Of a stretch of 64,000 nt of DNA, positions 46,163 to 57,112 are shown piece by piece. The stretch is from Microstegium vimineum. Taxonomy: Eukaryota > Streptophyta > Magnoliopsida > Poales > Poaceae. Made by a program: the position numbers and the translations under genes. Numbering within the stretch: position 1 is the stretch's first letter; each line of letters opens with the position of its first letter. The notes under the pieces are model-generated. The model ran no database searches and was not told the DNA's origin. It was given only the letters and a program-made list of their open reading frames with translations. The DNA lies in assembly GCA_022036555.1 (NCBI GenBank), contig CM039120.1:29723716-29787715 (forward strand). The letters run 5' to 3'.

Positions 46163-48996
46163 ATGGGTGGTTCTACTGACGTTGATCCAAATAACGTCAT
46201 TGAAGTCTCCGAAGCAGATCTAAAATATGAACATAAGCAAGCTATGGAGCAGGCTATGGAGGAATACAAGCAGTTATATTTGAAGTCCTTCAGCCTAAGC
46301 AGGAGTGGCGAAGCTATCCAGAAGCACAATCCGCCGTTGCCGCAGCAGGTCACTTTCGACGCCAATCCTGGCAAATTGCAAGAGATGGTTAATTCTGCAT
46401 TAAATCAAGCATTAATTAGTCACTCTACGGTGTTGTCCAATACTGTATACAACGCTGTTATGCAATCTTTCAAAGAAGGGCAGGCACCCCGTTATGTTGG
46501 TATGGTGTATCATCAACCCGGATCGGCATCTACTGTGACTCCATCGGCGGTCCCAGGGGCATCTTCCCAGCCCGCGAAGCCGTCTGCCGGCAAAGTTACC
46601 CCACCAAGATCAAGCCCTGTGAACATCGTTCGGCTAAGTACAGACCTGATAGGATCGGAGATGTCAGGACCCGTGATCCAGAGTCAACCAACTCCTGCTA
46701 ACTGGTGGGGATATGGTATGCCTCTAAATTCGTCTGCCGACGCTAAGTTGATCCAAGGTGACAATACGGCGGGGAAGGCCCCTGTGGAATCGGCAATATC
46801 AGCCCAGCCGATGAATCCGGTGATGCATTATGCCACGTCTTCTCCAAACGTGCAGTTGCAGCAAGCGTCGGGTAACCATCAATTATCGTCAAATCATATG
46901 ACGATGACTTATAATCCTGCATGGACTAGTCCAATTCAACAACAGGCGGTGCAACCCGGACACCGACTGGCGGGAGCGCAACAATACCATTACCCGACGA
47001 ACATTCAGAATGAAACATCGGTGTATCGACCGATGAATATCATGCCGCTGTATACCCCAGTGGGTGCTCAAGGCTATACATCGGTAAGTCAACCGGTACA
47101 CAATATTCAGCAAAGTGGTGCTGCGCCTATACCAATCGGATCGGCTTATGTGTCGCAAAGGCAAGAAGGGGTGTATCCGCCGGTCCAACTAGTTAATATT
47201 CAGCCGATCCATCGGCAGGATCAGGATGCATACTGGGCCGACAAAATCGCCGAAGTGATGAAAGAGCAGTTCGACATCAAACCTAAGGTCAATACGTACT
47301 CTTACCGGACACCGTACCCTCAGGCATATGATTTGATCCCTCTCCCGAATCGGTACAAGGTGCCTGATTTCACGAAGTTTTCTAGTCAAGATGACACGTC
47401 AATAATGGAGCACATCAATCACTTCATTATCCAATGTGGAGAGGCAGCTAGCAGAGACGAACTGAGGGTAAGATTGTTTTCATCATCTTTATCTGGATCG
47501 ACCTTTACATGGTTCATCTCGCTTCCTCCAAATTCTGTGATTACTTGGGCCGATCTGGAGAAGCAGTTTTACAAATACTTCTTCTCTGGTGTTCATGAGA
47601 AGAGGATTACCGATTTGGTCAAGCTGAAACAGCGCAATGATGAATCGGTAGAAAACTTCGTCCAAAGGCTTCAGGACGTGAAGAATAAATGCTACAACTT
47701 AGTGCTGGATGATCGACAACTGACAGATTTAGCTTTCCAGGGATTGGTACCACATATCAAGGACAAGTATGCATCTCAAGAGTTCGAGAGCCTAAGTTAT
47801 CTCGTGCAGAAAGTTGCCGATCAGGAAATTAAAGCCTTCGAGCCTAGGAAGACTTGAAACAAGAAGGTGTCTTTCATTGAACAAGAAGAGGAGTCTGAGT
47901 CAGATGAAGGGACAGATATCGGCGTTGCCGAATGGGTGAAGGATAAGAAGTCGATATCCTGTTCGTTTGGTCAGAAGGAGGCTGAAAGGTTTACTTTCGA
48001 TACTGCTAAAGCCGATAGAATATTGATCTGTTGCTTCAAGAAGGGCGGATTAAGCTGGCGCCTAATCAAGTAATTCCATCGGCTGAAGAGCTTAGAAGGA
48101 TGAGGTACTGTAAATGGCATAGTGCAACCTCACACAGTACCAATGATCGCAAAGTATTTAGGCAGCAATTGCAGTCAGAAATCGAGGCCGAGCGAATCAA
48201 GTTTGAAAACTCTAAAGCTCAGAGGCCGATGAAAATTGACCAACATCCGTTTCCGAATAATATGGTGGAAACCAGTGGAAAAGTCAAAGTACTCACATCG
48301 GAAGTAGCCAAGAGAAATTCATCGGTGGATCCTGAACATCAAATAGCTTGCCGATGGAAGAGAAGGTAAAAGAATTGCCGATGATAGCAGCAGCTCCAGG
48401 AGGTCCCAGAGACGTGCGTCATACGACGTTGTAATCACGCACAGGAGGCCGCGACAGGAGTACGAGTGTTCGCGAGAAGAGCAACATCGGCAGCAGGAAG
48501 AAGAGAGACGTCAGGAGTGGTATCGGCATAAAAATCATTGGAGATGCCCCTTCTTCGTCCATTATTGGGAAGAAGACATCAAACTACCCACTGCCGACAA
48601 TTGTCCTAAATGCAACGGGTACTATCCTACTGATCGGTCAAAGAAGAAGTCTCGCTTTGAAGGCCAAGGATCAAGCCATGCTAGGCCGATCAGAGGAAAA
48701 GAATTAGTACATGACCGGCTGGGGGGCAAACTTAGTGTACATGACAGACTTGACAAGCGTACCCGTCAAGAGGAGATCGAAGAGAGGGCTAATGTAAGGG
48801 TGCCCGATGAAGAGGTATTCTCTAGAGATCCAAACATAAGGGGTAATACAAGCCGACACAGTGAGAAACAGTACCAACCTGTTTAGAAAACTAAGCTTCC
48901 TCAATGGTGCCCCAAATGCCTGACAAAAATTCAAAGAAGGAGGATCCAACGTGAACGCCAGAATGATCTGAGCTCTTCGAAAGGAGAACCTCCAGT
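46163..48996 (+). pseudogene. Gag of Gypsy F, with stops and a frameshift
   Basis: The ATG at 46163 (MGGSTDVDPNN) is the best start; the frame opens earlier without an ATG. A Gln/Pro/Ser-rich middle is followed by the Gypsy gag domain at about 47340-47830 (YKVPDFTKFSSQDD, TFTWFISLPPNSV, RVRLFSS). TGA at 47855-47857 follows EPRKT, probably Trp. A frameshift near 48030 moves the frame to 48031-48369 (RRMRYCKWHSATSHST). Further on, in degraded sequence, a zinc-binding-like pattern with CPFFVHYWEEDIK and CPKCNGYYPTDRS (48547-48640) and WCPKCLTKIQRRR (about 48905-48945) can be seen instead of a classical CCHC knuckle. Confidence 0.8.
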
Positions 48997-51900
48997 TTGG
49001 GAGTGGAGGCCAAAACGCCAGAGAGGAGTCGGTCGGCAGAAGTCAACATGGTTGTTATGTTGCCGATGGAATTTATGGCACCTACTGATGCTGAAGAAGA
49101 GACCGCTGATATGGCTCAGCTAGTGCTAGATCCGATGACAGCTATCTTTGAAAAACCTGCCGATGATGAAAGGCAGCATCTGAGAGCCTTGTTTGTCAAA
49201 GGCAAAGTCGATGGGCAACCAGTATCAAAGATGTTAGTTGATGGTGGAGCGTCAATTAATATAATGTCATATGTCATGTTCAGGAAGCTTGGGAAAGGGG
49301 ACCAAGACTTAGTCAAGACGGATATGAAGCCGAAAGATTTGAAGGCAATGTGTCACCGGCCATGGGAGCCGTGTGCGTCGAATTGACTATCAGTTGTAAA
49401 ACTTTGCCGACGATGTTTTTTGTAATCAGCGGCAAGAGGACCTACAATTTGCTTATGGGAAGGGATTGGATTCACGCTAACTGCTGCATCCCTTCTACGA
49501 TGCACCAAAGCCTTGTGCAATGGGTCGAAGACAGAATTGAAGTCGTCCGGAGTGAAGTCCCGTCAATTGTTGCATCGGCAGAATTGGAGACCTATGAGCA
49601 GACCAAATGCATATCCGGTGAAGCTTGGGATATAGAATTCCTCAAGGTGGCCGATTACCAGATTACACCGATCCAAACATTCGGTTCTGAAGAAGAGGTT
49701 TAATGGATCAGTTCGCCGATGATGGATTTCTAATGTGGTTCTTGTATATAAGAAGAACGGAAAACTTCGTGTTTGTATTGATTTTAGGAATCTCAATAAA
49801 GCTACGCCGATGGACGACTATCCAATGCCTGTTGCTGATCTACTAGTTGATGCTTCTGCTGGACATAAAATTATCAGTTTTATGGATGGTAATGCTGAAT
49901 ATAATCAAATATTTATGGCTGAAGAAGATATATCCAAAACTGCTTTTAGGTGTCCAGGTCACGTTGGTTTGTTTGAATGGATCGTAATGACTTTTGGATT
50001 GAAGAACGTCGGTGCTACTTATCAAAGAGCGATGAATTTTATTTTTCATACGTACATCGGTACTTTGGTTGAAATCTATATCGACGATGTGATAGTTAAG
50101 TCCGAAGACTTTGAAAAGCATCTTGCCGATCTGCGGAAGATTCTAGAGTGCACAAGGGAACATGGGCTAAAGATGAATCCAAATAAGTGCACGTTTGGCG
50201 TATCGGCGGGTTAATTCTTAGGGTTCATGGTGCATCAGAGGGGTATAGAGATCGGAAGAAAGTCTATTGATGCAATTAACAAAGTGGTTGCTCCTACGAA
50301 CAAGACTGAATTGCAATCTTTGATCGGCAAGATTAATTTTATTAGAAGATTTATACCTAATCTGTCTGGGAAGATTAACTCTTTTAGCCTGTTATTGAAG
50401 CTAAAGGCCGATCAAGAATTTGTGTGGGGAGAAGAGCAGCAATCGGCTTTGGAAGAAATCAAGAGATATCTGGCGAGTCTTCCGGTTTTGATTCCACCTC
50501 AACATGGAAAACCCTTCAGATTGTATTTGTCTGCCGATGATGGTGTTATCGGGTCAGCCTTGATTCAAGAATTTGAAGGAAAAGAACGTGTGATTTATTA
50601 TTTGAGTAGAAGACTGGTGGATGCTGAGACCAGATATTCGGCTGTTGAAAAATTATGTTTATACTTCTCTTGTACCAAGTTAAGGCATTATTTGCTATCA
50701 GCCGAGTGTACTGTTATATGTAAGGATGATGTGGTCAAGTATATGCTGTCAATGCCGATATTGAGCGGAAGAATCGGCAAGTGGATTTTGGCGCTGTCTG
50801 AATTTGATCTGATGTATGAATCAACCAAGGCGGTAAAAGGCAGGTGATGGCCGATTTTGTTACTCAACATTGCGGTACGCTAAATTCAGTAGAGATTGCT
50901 CCTTGGACTTTGTTTTTTGATGGTTCCACATGTAAGGAGGGATCAGGTATCGGTGTTATCTTGATTTCACCCCGAGGGAAAAAGTATGAAATCTCATTGC
51001 CGATTATTGCTACTTCGATAAATAATCAGGCTGAGTACCAGGCGTTACTGAAGGGGTTGGAATTGCTCAGGGAGGTGCGTGCCAATGCTGTAGAGATCTT
51101 TGGTGATTCTATGTTGGTAATTAATCAATTGGTTGGAACATATGAGTGCCGAAGTGATATTTTGATTACCTATCATGGGAAGTGCTTGCAGTTATTAAAA
51201 GAATTCAGAGAATATCGTCTTGAATACATTCCTAGGTTGCATAATGAGGAAGCCAATCGATTGGCGCAACATGCTTCGGGATATCAACTGATTTAAGAGG
51301 TAATGATATCGGTAATAGTTGCCGATGACTGGAGAAAAGAGATTGCCGATTACATAAGAGATCCGTCTAGAAAAGTTGAAAGACGGTTGAGGTTTTAGGC
51401 TACAAAGTATGTGCTCCTTGATAACGAGTTGTATTATCCTACAATTGATGGGGTTTTACTCAGATGCCTTAATGGAGAGGAATCGAAAAGGTTGATGGGT
51501 AAAATTCATGAAGGGGTATGTGGAGCACACCAATTGGCATTTAAAATGAAGTGGATGATTAGGCGAAATGAATATTATTGGCCGACAATTCTTGAGGATT
51601 GTTTTGAGTACTTCAAAGGGTGTCAAGATTGTCAGAAGTTCGGTAATGTTCAGAGGGCACTTGCGTCGGCAATGAATCCTATAATCAAGCCTTCTCCGTT
51701 TAGAGGTTGGGCCATTGATCTCATCGGCCAAATTTACCCACCATCGAGTAAAGGACATAAATTCATACTTGTTGCTACCGATTATTTCACGAAGTGGGTT
51801 GAAGCTATCCCGTTGAAGAAGGTGACATCGGCAAACATGATAGATTTTGTGAAAGAGCATATTGTTTACTGCTTTGGTATCCCTCAAACTATTACTACCG

Positions 51901-52568
51901 ATCAAAGAACTATGTTCACGTTGAGAGAGTTTGATGAATTTGCTACCAGTATGGGGTTTAAGGTTTTGAACTCGTCTCCTTATTATGCTCAAGCTAATGG
52001 TCAAGCTGAAGCAACCAATAAGGGGGTAATCAAGCTTATCAAGCGCAAGATTGAAGAAAACCCTAGGAGATGGCATACGGTACTGAACGAAACTTTGTGG
52101 GCATATCAGATGGCATGTCATGGTGCTACTAAGGTTTCGCCATGTCAGTTAGTCTACGGACATGATGCTGTCCTACCTTGGGAAATTAAAACTGGTTCTA
52201 AACGATTGTTTTCCCAAGACCAGTTAGCGGTCGATGAGTATGATATCCTTATGAAGGACGAGTTAGAAGACTTAGCGGGTCATCGGCTTTGAGCTCTAAT
52301 CAGTATTGAAGAAAATAAGAAAAGGATTGCTAGATGGTATAACAAGAAGGTAAAGGTGAAAGAGTTTGCCGATGGTGATTTGGTGTGGAAACTGATTTTA
52401 CCGATTAGAACCAAAAGTTTGAAGTTTGGGAAGTGGTCTCCTAATTGGGAAGGTCCTTTTCGGATAAATCAATCTGTTCCTGGCAACGCTTATATTTTGG
52501 AAACTCTCGAAGAAGTTGCATTTTCCAGAGCAATCAATGGTAAATATTTGAAAAAAATATTATCCTAG
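48997..52568 (+). pseudogene. Pol of Gypsy F (protease, RT, RNase H, integrase)
   Basis: Protease: MLVDGGASINIMS (49231-49269), then, after a frame change near 49350, NLLMGRDWIHANC. RT from about 49735: VCIDFRNLNKATPMDDYP, FMDGNAEYNQI (family members usually have Gly where this has Glu), FGLKNVGATYQRAMN and catalytic YIDDVIVKS. TAA at 50212-50214 interrupts before FLGF. RNase H: FFDGSTCKEGSG, NQAEYQALLKGLE and FGDSMLVINQ (50844-51296). Integrase from 51411: an HHCC-like zinc site ending CQDCQKF, core Asp in GWAIDLIG, Asp in TTDQRTMF (Gly is usual after Gln) and Glu in NGQAEATNK. TGA at 52290-52292 (probably Arg) splits off the C-terminal chromatin-binding end, which finishes at 52568. The many stops show it is inactive. 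Confidence 0.9.
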
Positions 52569-52696
52569 TATCTGGATAGATGCATGAAGTAACACAAATG
52601 TAAGTACCGATGATAAAGTTGTTATGCAAAACATCGGCAAATGAAACGTCATATTACAAGAACAGTCGTCAAGATCACAGTTATCGGTACAACAAA

Positions 52697-55600
52697 TTAC
52701 AACAAGGATTGGATGGATGAAATCGCACGAAGACGAACTTGGTCAGCTTCCTCTATTTCCCTAGCATCGTCATTAGCAGTACCCTCAACTGTCTTGATTT
52801 TTCTCCTCAACAGAAGAGCTTCACGAGCGTTGTCATCCCTTTCTTGTTGCAAAGCTTTGGTCATGGCAGGGACTTGGGTCTTCTTTTGGGTGATTGAATT
52901 TAAAGCTTCATCTACCTTCTTCAACTCGGCCAACAGTCCTTCTTTCTGTGCCGATAGACGAACAATCTCTTGTTCAAGCTCAGTACTTGAAGCTTCTAGA
53001 TGACCGATGTCCTTATGTTTTTCGTTCGCGGTCTGCTTAAACTTGAGTATTTCTTCTTGGAGTTTCGCTTGAGCAGTTCTATCGGCGATGCAACGTGAAG
53101 CCTTTTGGTATTGAAATTGTCGGCTCTCAAGATATGCTGCTTGGAAGAGCGTCTCTTCGATATCGGTAGGAAGTTGACCTTGAATCTCTTTGAAGGCTAT
53201 CCTTACTGCGTTGGAATCTTGGACCAATTGGGATGTATTCTGCTGCAGTAAGAGTAGCATTGCTTGAAGTTTGGAATTTATTTCTGCCGATGTGATGTTT
53301 GGTGCTGGAGCAGAGCTTTCTTCTTCATCGGCATCATCTGGAATGTTGACAACAAAGGAGAATAGGCTGTTTGGGGAGTCTTGGGCCTGAAAAGATAAGA
53401 ATTGAAATTTGTCAATTAAAAACTTATATATCGCAGAGTTATGATGAATGTTCCCAGTTTACCTGCTTTAGAGCGATTTCTCGCCTTTGGCTTGACGTAG
53501 CTGACGCAACCGTATCTTGAGGATTGACAAAAGTTGCCGATGAATTTGCCTAGGTAGGAGGGACGGTTGGTGCTGGTGCTGGTGTTGAGGCCGATGCTGC
53601 TTCCATTGTTGTAGCAAACCCCTGTGGTGATGGGACCGTTCCTTGGTTGGGAGTTTCGTCCAGTACTGAGGCTGGTGCCGATGCCGGCGCTGTTTCCGTT
53701 GTTGCGGCCATCTCTTGCGGCGACGGTGCTGTCCCTTGGTCAGGAATCTCAGTCTGTGGCTGCTCGAGGATAGGTGCCGATACTGGTTCTAGAGTTGGTG
53801 TATCGGCAAGAGCTTGAGGGGATGCAGCTGGAGCTGTTGGCTTCTTACGTTTTGGTCGGAGAGCGGCACTTGAAGAGCCTTGGCGTTTTGACCCTTGCGC
53901 TTTGGGGGTATCGGCAGGTTGAGCCATAGAGTTTTGTACATTTGGGATGGCTGCCGATGAATTTGTCTCCTGTGGAAGAGAATTTGGTGTAAAGTGAGTA
54001 AAAATTGTCGATTAAACTTGTTATGATCGATACAGATAAATGAAAACTTGTTATCGTGAAAGCTTGTGCCAAAACAGGGGCAGCAGTGGTAGCGTCATCG
54101 GTCTTTAATGGCCGAGTTCTGATAGTGACCTTGGGAACTGTCCTGTGATGCATAAGGGCGGACAATGAAGGGGCCTTACTGCCGATGGTCGATGTAGGGT
54201 TCATCGGTCGCAAGTTAAAGTGTTTGCCGCTCTTGCTCTTTTTGGGGATCAAATCATTAACCTGTTGATAAAGGGTTAGTTACCGATACATTTGAAAAAG
54301 TTAACGAAATAGTATCGGAAACAAGCTTACCGCGTCATCGGGTATGATATGATCATCATCAATCAAGTGACGATAGTAGTGTGATGATGGAGCAAATAGT
54401 TGGTCCTTTCACTCTTGCCACCAAGACTTGTATGATTCAGTAATGAAGGATGTCGGCGCCCAAGAAGATAAGTCGATATTGGATATATCGGCATGAGGAG
54501 AGAGAGTGATGATTTTATTCCAATCCATAGAACTGGAGATGACCTCTCTTGGTTTGATTACATTGATGTAGCTGAGTTTAATCGGTAATTGACCGAATGC
54601 TAGCTGTCTTGCTACCGCCGATGGATAATAAAACTCATATGATGGATGAGAGTTCTTCCCGGTTCCAACGATGTTAACTAGAATGGCCCGGGGGATGAGA
54701 GTGACTTTCATGATTGCTTCGTTTTGTGGTATGTTTCCATCGGTGAGGTTGAAGGAAAGTGGAAATCTGTTATCTTCAACGACATAGGTCCACCAGACTC
54801 GTTCTGCAGCGGGAATTCCGCAGTAGAGCCGCTGAAAAAACATGTCGAGTTGATCCTCGTTGGCGTCGGTTCCTGGTAGCACTATTAAAGCTTCCCCAAA
54901 GTTGAGTGGAGGATGGGTTGCCGATTCATCGTCGTCAAATACGTAATCTTCTGATATGTCTCTTGGGAACTGCTGGCTGAACGGATCGAATTGAAGACAT
55001 TTGTGCATATGGGCGTTCAGCCACAGGTTGATAAACCACCAAGGACCTCCAAGGTTGCTGATAGGCTCGCCTAGTAGTAATTTCTCCGATACTTGGTGTA
55101 AGAGGCGGTAAACTGAACCAAGGAGGTATCGGCCAAGGGAAATCCTCCATCGGCCAAGAGCTCTGCTGCAGGAAGATACATATTGGTGGGTCCGACTGTC
55201 CTGCCACAGAAAACAAACTTCTCCAACCACATATTAAGAAAGGTGGTGTGTTCCCTCTGGCTTACCGATCCAGTTTTCTGGTACTCTTGGATATATCCAG
55301 TCCAGCCGCCGATATTGCGTGTGCTTACCTGACGGTTGGACTTCCTACGGAAGAGAGTGGCAGGATCGGCAGAACAGACATCTAGGCCGGTGAGCATATG
55401 TACATCAGCAAGCATAGGGGTGGCTGGTCCATGTCTGAACAGGAATGCGTTCATTGTGTCAGACCAGAAGTAGGAGGCGACAATCATCATGTTCTCGTTC
55501 TTAGCCATATCGACAATGGGCAACCTAATGCATTGTTCGATGTTGCGCTCTGACCAGTAGAGTTGCTATGACCTTGCTATCCTGAGGTACCAATTCTTCC

Positions 55601-55904
55601 ACCCCTTAGTGGGTTTAGGCCAAGAGCGGAAGGTATCGGTCCACAACCCTAAATCAAAGTGCTCAAATCTGAAAGGGATACGGTTGGTCTCTCCATTGAT
55701 CAGATTGGTCGGATCGGTATTCCCCATTGGGCCTAAGCAGCAAAGGTGTTCTTGATCGGTGGGGATCACTATTTTGTTGCGCATCTCCTAGATCCAGAAA
55801 ATGAAAAGAATGAGGGGAAAGGAATTGAGGAGCAATGCGAGAAGATGAAATTGCAGTAGGGAAAGAGGAGAGATTGCTGTGGGAGCGGTGAAGTTGATCG
55901 CCAT
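52697..55904 (-). pseudogene. PMD-coiled-coil gene carried antisense in Gypsy F
   Basis: Minus-strand gene, likely exons: first exon with ATG at 55904 (donor unclear here), 55787-54331 (PMD domain), from 54261 to about 54065, 53969-53463 (Pro/Ala/Thr-rich linker, starting after CACAG) and 53386-52697 (about 229 residues, mostly a Glu/Lys/Gln-rich coiled coil, e.g. LEASSTELEQEIVRLSAQKE). Acceptors and donors match those of the G copy except a donor lost near 54064. Damage: TAG 55566-55568 (G has CAG), a short deletion with frameshift near 55165, TGA 54409-54411 (G has TGG) and TAG 53550-53552. Its stop lies only 128 bp from the pol stop, tail to tail. It is not needed for a retroelement cycle as known; a host-derived or silencing-related role is speculation. 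Confidence 0.75.
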
Positions 55905-56257
55905 TGAAGCAAAGTTCTTATGGGGATCGTGCTTCCTCTGAAAGAAGGAGAACCGCCGCTGGAAATGTGCTCTTTGGATGATGTTGAGATGAAGGTGAAA
56001 ATGTGAGCTCAGGGTAAAAGAGAAGGCGGACGACGGTCTTTATAGGCTTAGGTTAAAGGGTATTTTTGAGTTTTCTTTTTACTGAGCAGAGATAAGGAAG
56101 GATATCAAGGTGAATTTGTGCGATGATTGAAGAGTTTGTGCTACAGTTGTGGGATTTATTGGTAACTTGCAGTTTTCACGCGCGGTAATCAAAATGATGG
56201 CATAGGCGTTTTGGAGGGAAAGAGCAAATTTCAGCGCATAAGATATTTTATACTCCG

Positions 56258-56271
56258 AAATTGGGGGCATG
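56258..56271 (+). other. Polypurine tract of Gypsy F
   Basis: 'aaattgggggcatg' directly ahead of the 3' LTR, matching the tract of G. Confidence 0.75.
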
Positions 56272-57107
56272 TGTTGACGCCGTTTTTTATACGGGTCAAT
56301 ATTAAACCAAGTGTATTGATCGGTAAAGGGGTAAATATTGTTCCTCATCAGCATCAAGGGGTTATCGGTTTCATTACCGATGGAAGCAGAAAAATCTACC
56401 GATGGTGGATGTGATGGAAGAAGCATTAAGGAGCAAAGAAGATATGTTTTGTTGATCAAGGAGGTGTTGCTGATAGAGAAAGGAGAACTTGGCCGATTGA
56501 AAGTATTATCGATGGATACAGGTTGACATGGCTGAAATCAGCGGGAAAGTTGTCGATGACAATAGAAGGAAATTGCGGTTTGAAGAAGTCTGTCGATGGA
56601 AAGTTTCATCGTAAGGGAAGCGGATAAGGAAACTAGTGGTTTTGATATTAGTATTATAGTTTGAGTCCGACTCTTGCGCGAGTCGTTTTATTTCCTTAAA
56701 AATAGGAGTTCTGTTTAGGTATGAGTCGTGTCTGTTTGTAACTCCTTTTACCGGAGTATAAATATGTGCCCAGGGGTGATGTAAATACGATATACAATCA
56801 ATCAAATACAAATCTATTACTTTTATCTACTTTTCCAGCAATCTACTTTTTTCGCATTAGTTCTAGTTTATCTAGGAGTCCTTACGACGTCTCGACGGGC
56901 TGCATCTATACGACCTCCGTCGCCTTCGCAAGTTCCGTGTTTTGATCAAGTTGAGCTTTGACGTCCGGGCGTATCGCTGTCGTCTCGTTCAATCTTGTTC
57001 TAGTTACCGTCCTTGTCGATTAACTGGTGAAATCGACTGGAACACCTTTGGATATCGAGTTCGGGTATAAGCCCGAGGTGTTGGCAGATCCGACGCTTTT
57101 TGTGTCA
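56272..57107 (+). repeat. 3' LTR of Gypsy F
   Basis: 836 bp, partner of 45276-46108. TATA box TATAAATA at 56757-56764. Followed by the ACAAG duplication at 57108-57112. Confidence 0.95.
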
Positions 57108-57112
57108 ACAAG
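57108..57112. repeat. Target site duplication of Gypsy F, right copy
   Basis: ACAAG, matching 45271-45275. Confidence 0.95.

Larger units (their letters stand above)
45276..57107 (+). mobile_element. Ty3/Gypsy element F with antisense PMD gene, nested in Sirevirus C
   Basis: A complete 11.8-kb element: LTRs 45276-46108 and 56272-57107 (both TGTTGA ... TTGTGTCA), 5-bp duplication ACAAG, gag-protease-RT-RNase H-integrase on the plus strand (46163-52568), then a five-exon PMD gene on the minus strand (55904-52697), a purine tract and the 3' LTR. The two LTRs differ by about 27 substitutions and one 3-bp indel counted by eye, near 3%. It is the youngest layer of a nest of at least four. Confidence 0.95.
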
